Shown: piece by piece, positions 62,861 through 64,000 of the stretch
How the letters are laid out: each line of letters starts with the position of its first letter
How positions within the stretch are numbered: position 1 is the stretch's first letter
Source: Alicyclobacillaceae bacterium
GTDB lineage: Bacteria > Bacillota > Bacilli > Kyrpidiales > Kyrpidiaceae
Direction of reading: 5' to 3'
DNA: 64,000 nucleotides
Assembly: GCA_029961045.1 (NCBI GenBank)
Contig: JASBVN010000022.1
Location: 1-64,000 of the forward strand
Notes under the pieces: generated by a model
Databases searched by the model: none
What the model was told of the DNA's origin: nothing
What the model saw: the letters and a program-made list of their open reading frames with translations, nothing else
Program-made: the position numbers and the translations under genes

Positions 62861-64000
62861 GTGGCGGCGCTCTCGTTTCTTCATGTGGCCGATCTCCATT
62901 TGGGATTTCAGCAATACAATTTGGAAGAACGGTTCGAGGATTTCGGCAGGGCCTTCTTCCAGGCGGTGGACGAGGCGGTGGCGCGGAAGGTTGACTACCT
63001 CTTGATCGCCGGGGATTTGTTCAACAAGCGGACGATCAATTCCCGAACCCTCGACCAGGCGGTGGCCGGGTTGGACAGGCTCCGCCGGGCGGGGATCGAG
63101 ACCGTGGCCATTGAGGGAAACCACGACAAGGCGCCCTACGGGGACCGGGATTCGTGGATGTGGTTCCTCAATCGCCAGGGGTATTTGAATTTGCTGACCC
63201 CCTTTTATGAAGAGGGCCGGATGGTGCTCAAGCCGTGGGACGAGGACCGGCGGGAGGGCACGGTGTTGGTGCGCCGGGGTGTGCGGTTTGTAGGTCTGGG
63301 GTATTTGGGGGCGATGGTGGACCAGCGGGTGCGGGAGCTGGCCGGTCTTCTGCCTCCCTCCGACGCCTTCACGGTGCTCCTGCTCCACGGGGCGGTGGAC
63401 CGGATGATGCACTTCGGGGGTGTGCGGCGGGAGAGCCTGGAGGCCCTGCGGGGATTGGTGGACTATGTGGCCCTCGGGCACATCCACGGCCGGTACGAGA
63501 TCGGCGGATGGATCTTCAACCCCGGGGCGCCGGAGTGCTGGGATCTGAGCGAACACCGGGCGGAAAAAGGGTTCTACCTGGTGCGGGTGGAGGAGGGATC
63601 GAAGGTGCCGGCGGCGGTGCACATTGCCAGCCGGCGGCGGCCGGTGGTGGAGGTGGCGGTGGATGCGTCCGGCGCGGCGGATCCCGATCAGGCCGTGGAG
63701 CGGGCGCTCGAGGCGGTCCGCGGCGCGATGGCGAACCGGGCTCCGGCGACCGGCGGGGGCGGCGGGACCGGCGCGGAACAGCTCAATCTGTTCGCCTGGG
63801 TCGAGGAAGTCTCGGCCGCCGCGGCGCCGGGCGAAACCGTTGGCGCCGGAGAGGCGCACCCGGCGGAGGGGGACCGTTGCGGGCGCCCGCTGGTGCGGGT
63901 GAATTTGGGAGGGACGGTGCCGTTTAACCCCGTGCAGATGGACGTCCGGCGTCTGGAGGAGCGGATCGTCGGAGAGTGCGGCGCCCTGTTCGCCGAGATC
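62861..64000 (+). CDS. sbcD: SbcD/Mre11-type metallophosphoesterase nuclease, 3' end cut off
   Basis: The first 380 residues of a DNA-repair nuclease; the gene continues past the window end. All phosphoesterase motifs are present: FLHVADLHLGFQQ, LLIAGDLFNKR, AIEGNHDKAPYGD, VLLLHGAVD and ALGHIHGRYEI. It matches the D subunit of SbcCD/Mre11-Rad50-type complexes that process DNA ends and hairpins. A flexible Gly-rich segment follows the catalytic domain at about residue 300. GTG 62861 has AAAGGGGGAAG upstream. An SbcC-type ATPase would be expected just downstream. Confidence 0.9.
   Translation, partial: MAALSFLHVADLHLGFQQYNLEERFEDFGRAFFQAVDEAVARKVDYLLIAGDLFNKRTINSRTLDQAVAGLDRLRRAGIETVAIEGNHDKAPYGDRDSWMWFLNRQGYLNLLTPFYEEGRMVLKPWDEDRREGTVLVRRGVRFVGLGYLGAMVDQRVRELAGLLPPSDAFTVLLLHGAVDRMMHFGGVRRESLEALRGLVDYVALGHIHGRYEIGGWIFNPGAPECWDLSEHRAEKGFYLVRVEEGSKVPAAVHIASRRRPVVEVAVDASGAADPDQAVERALEAVRGAMANRAPATGGGGGTGAEQLNLFAWVEEVSAAAAPGETVGAGEAHPAEGDRCGRPLVRVNLGGTVPFNPVQMDVRRLEERIVGECGALFAEI

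Overview
The window is GC-rich (roughly 60-65 % G+C by eye) chromosomal DNA of a thermophile-like, flagellated, spore-forming member of the Bacillales. I infer this from the Bacillus-type gene order flaG-fliD-fliS-fliT / hpf-secA-prfB and pcrA-ligA / gatCAB, from spo0M, from an mtnE-W-X-B-D methionine-salvage operon, and from strong Shine-Dalgarno sites with many GTG and TTG starts. A Kyrpidia-like Alicyclobacillaceae is my best guess, but it is unverified.

Layout. 1-5.9 kb holds transport genes: a small membrane protein, an FxLYD-domain protein, an MFS permease divergent from a LysR regulator, a YeiH-type exporter and an EamA permease. 6-14.4 kb is the late flagellar operon (flaG, fliD, fliS, fliT), then a cluster of DnaA boxes, a cold-shock gene, hpf, secA and prfB with its programmed +1 frameshift. 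14.5-30 kb is housekeeping: a CAU-anticodon tRNA, two XRE regulators, an enoyl-CoA hydratase, yerC, pcrA, ligA, a TagO/WecA-type transferase, gatCAB, a methyltransferase and two tandem RlmD-type rRNA methyltransferases.

29.9-33.1 kb is strikingly AT-rich and looks acquired. It carries a nitrilase behind a tandem 20-bp repeat and an orphan terminator, then a divergent doxX/HxlR-regulator pair with a perfect palindrome between them. 33.1-40.5 kb is a tightly overlapping type IV pilus or type II secretion-like operon (ATPase, inner-membrane platform, three prepilins, a PilX-like protein, PilM, PilN, PilO). 40.5-47.2 kb carries a secreted CocE-type hydrolase, a TerC exporter behind a yybP-ykoY-type manganese riboswitch, a lipoprotein cytochrome c, an M20 peptidase, a phosphoesterase and spo0M.

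47.4-56.6 kb is the most unusual part: a type III-D-like CRISPR effector operon. It encodes a Cas10 without an HD nuclease but with a palm cyclase, a Csx10-like RAMP, a Cas11-like small subunit, four Cas7-like RAMPs, an unrecognised 173-residue protein, and a CARF-HTH-RelE fusion of the Cami1 type. No CRISPR array, cas1, cas2 or cas6 lies in the window. The inferred logic is target-RNA binding, then cyclic oligoadenylate synthesis by Cas10, then activation of a RelE mRNA interferase.

56.7-64 kb has an exported transglutaminase-like protein, the methionine-salvage operon on the minus strand (mtnE, mtnW, mtnX, mtnB, mtnD), and a divergent SbcD/Mre11-type nuclease that runs off the window end.
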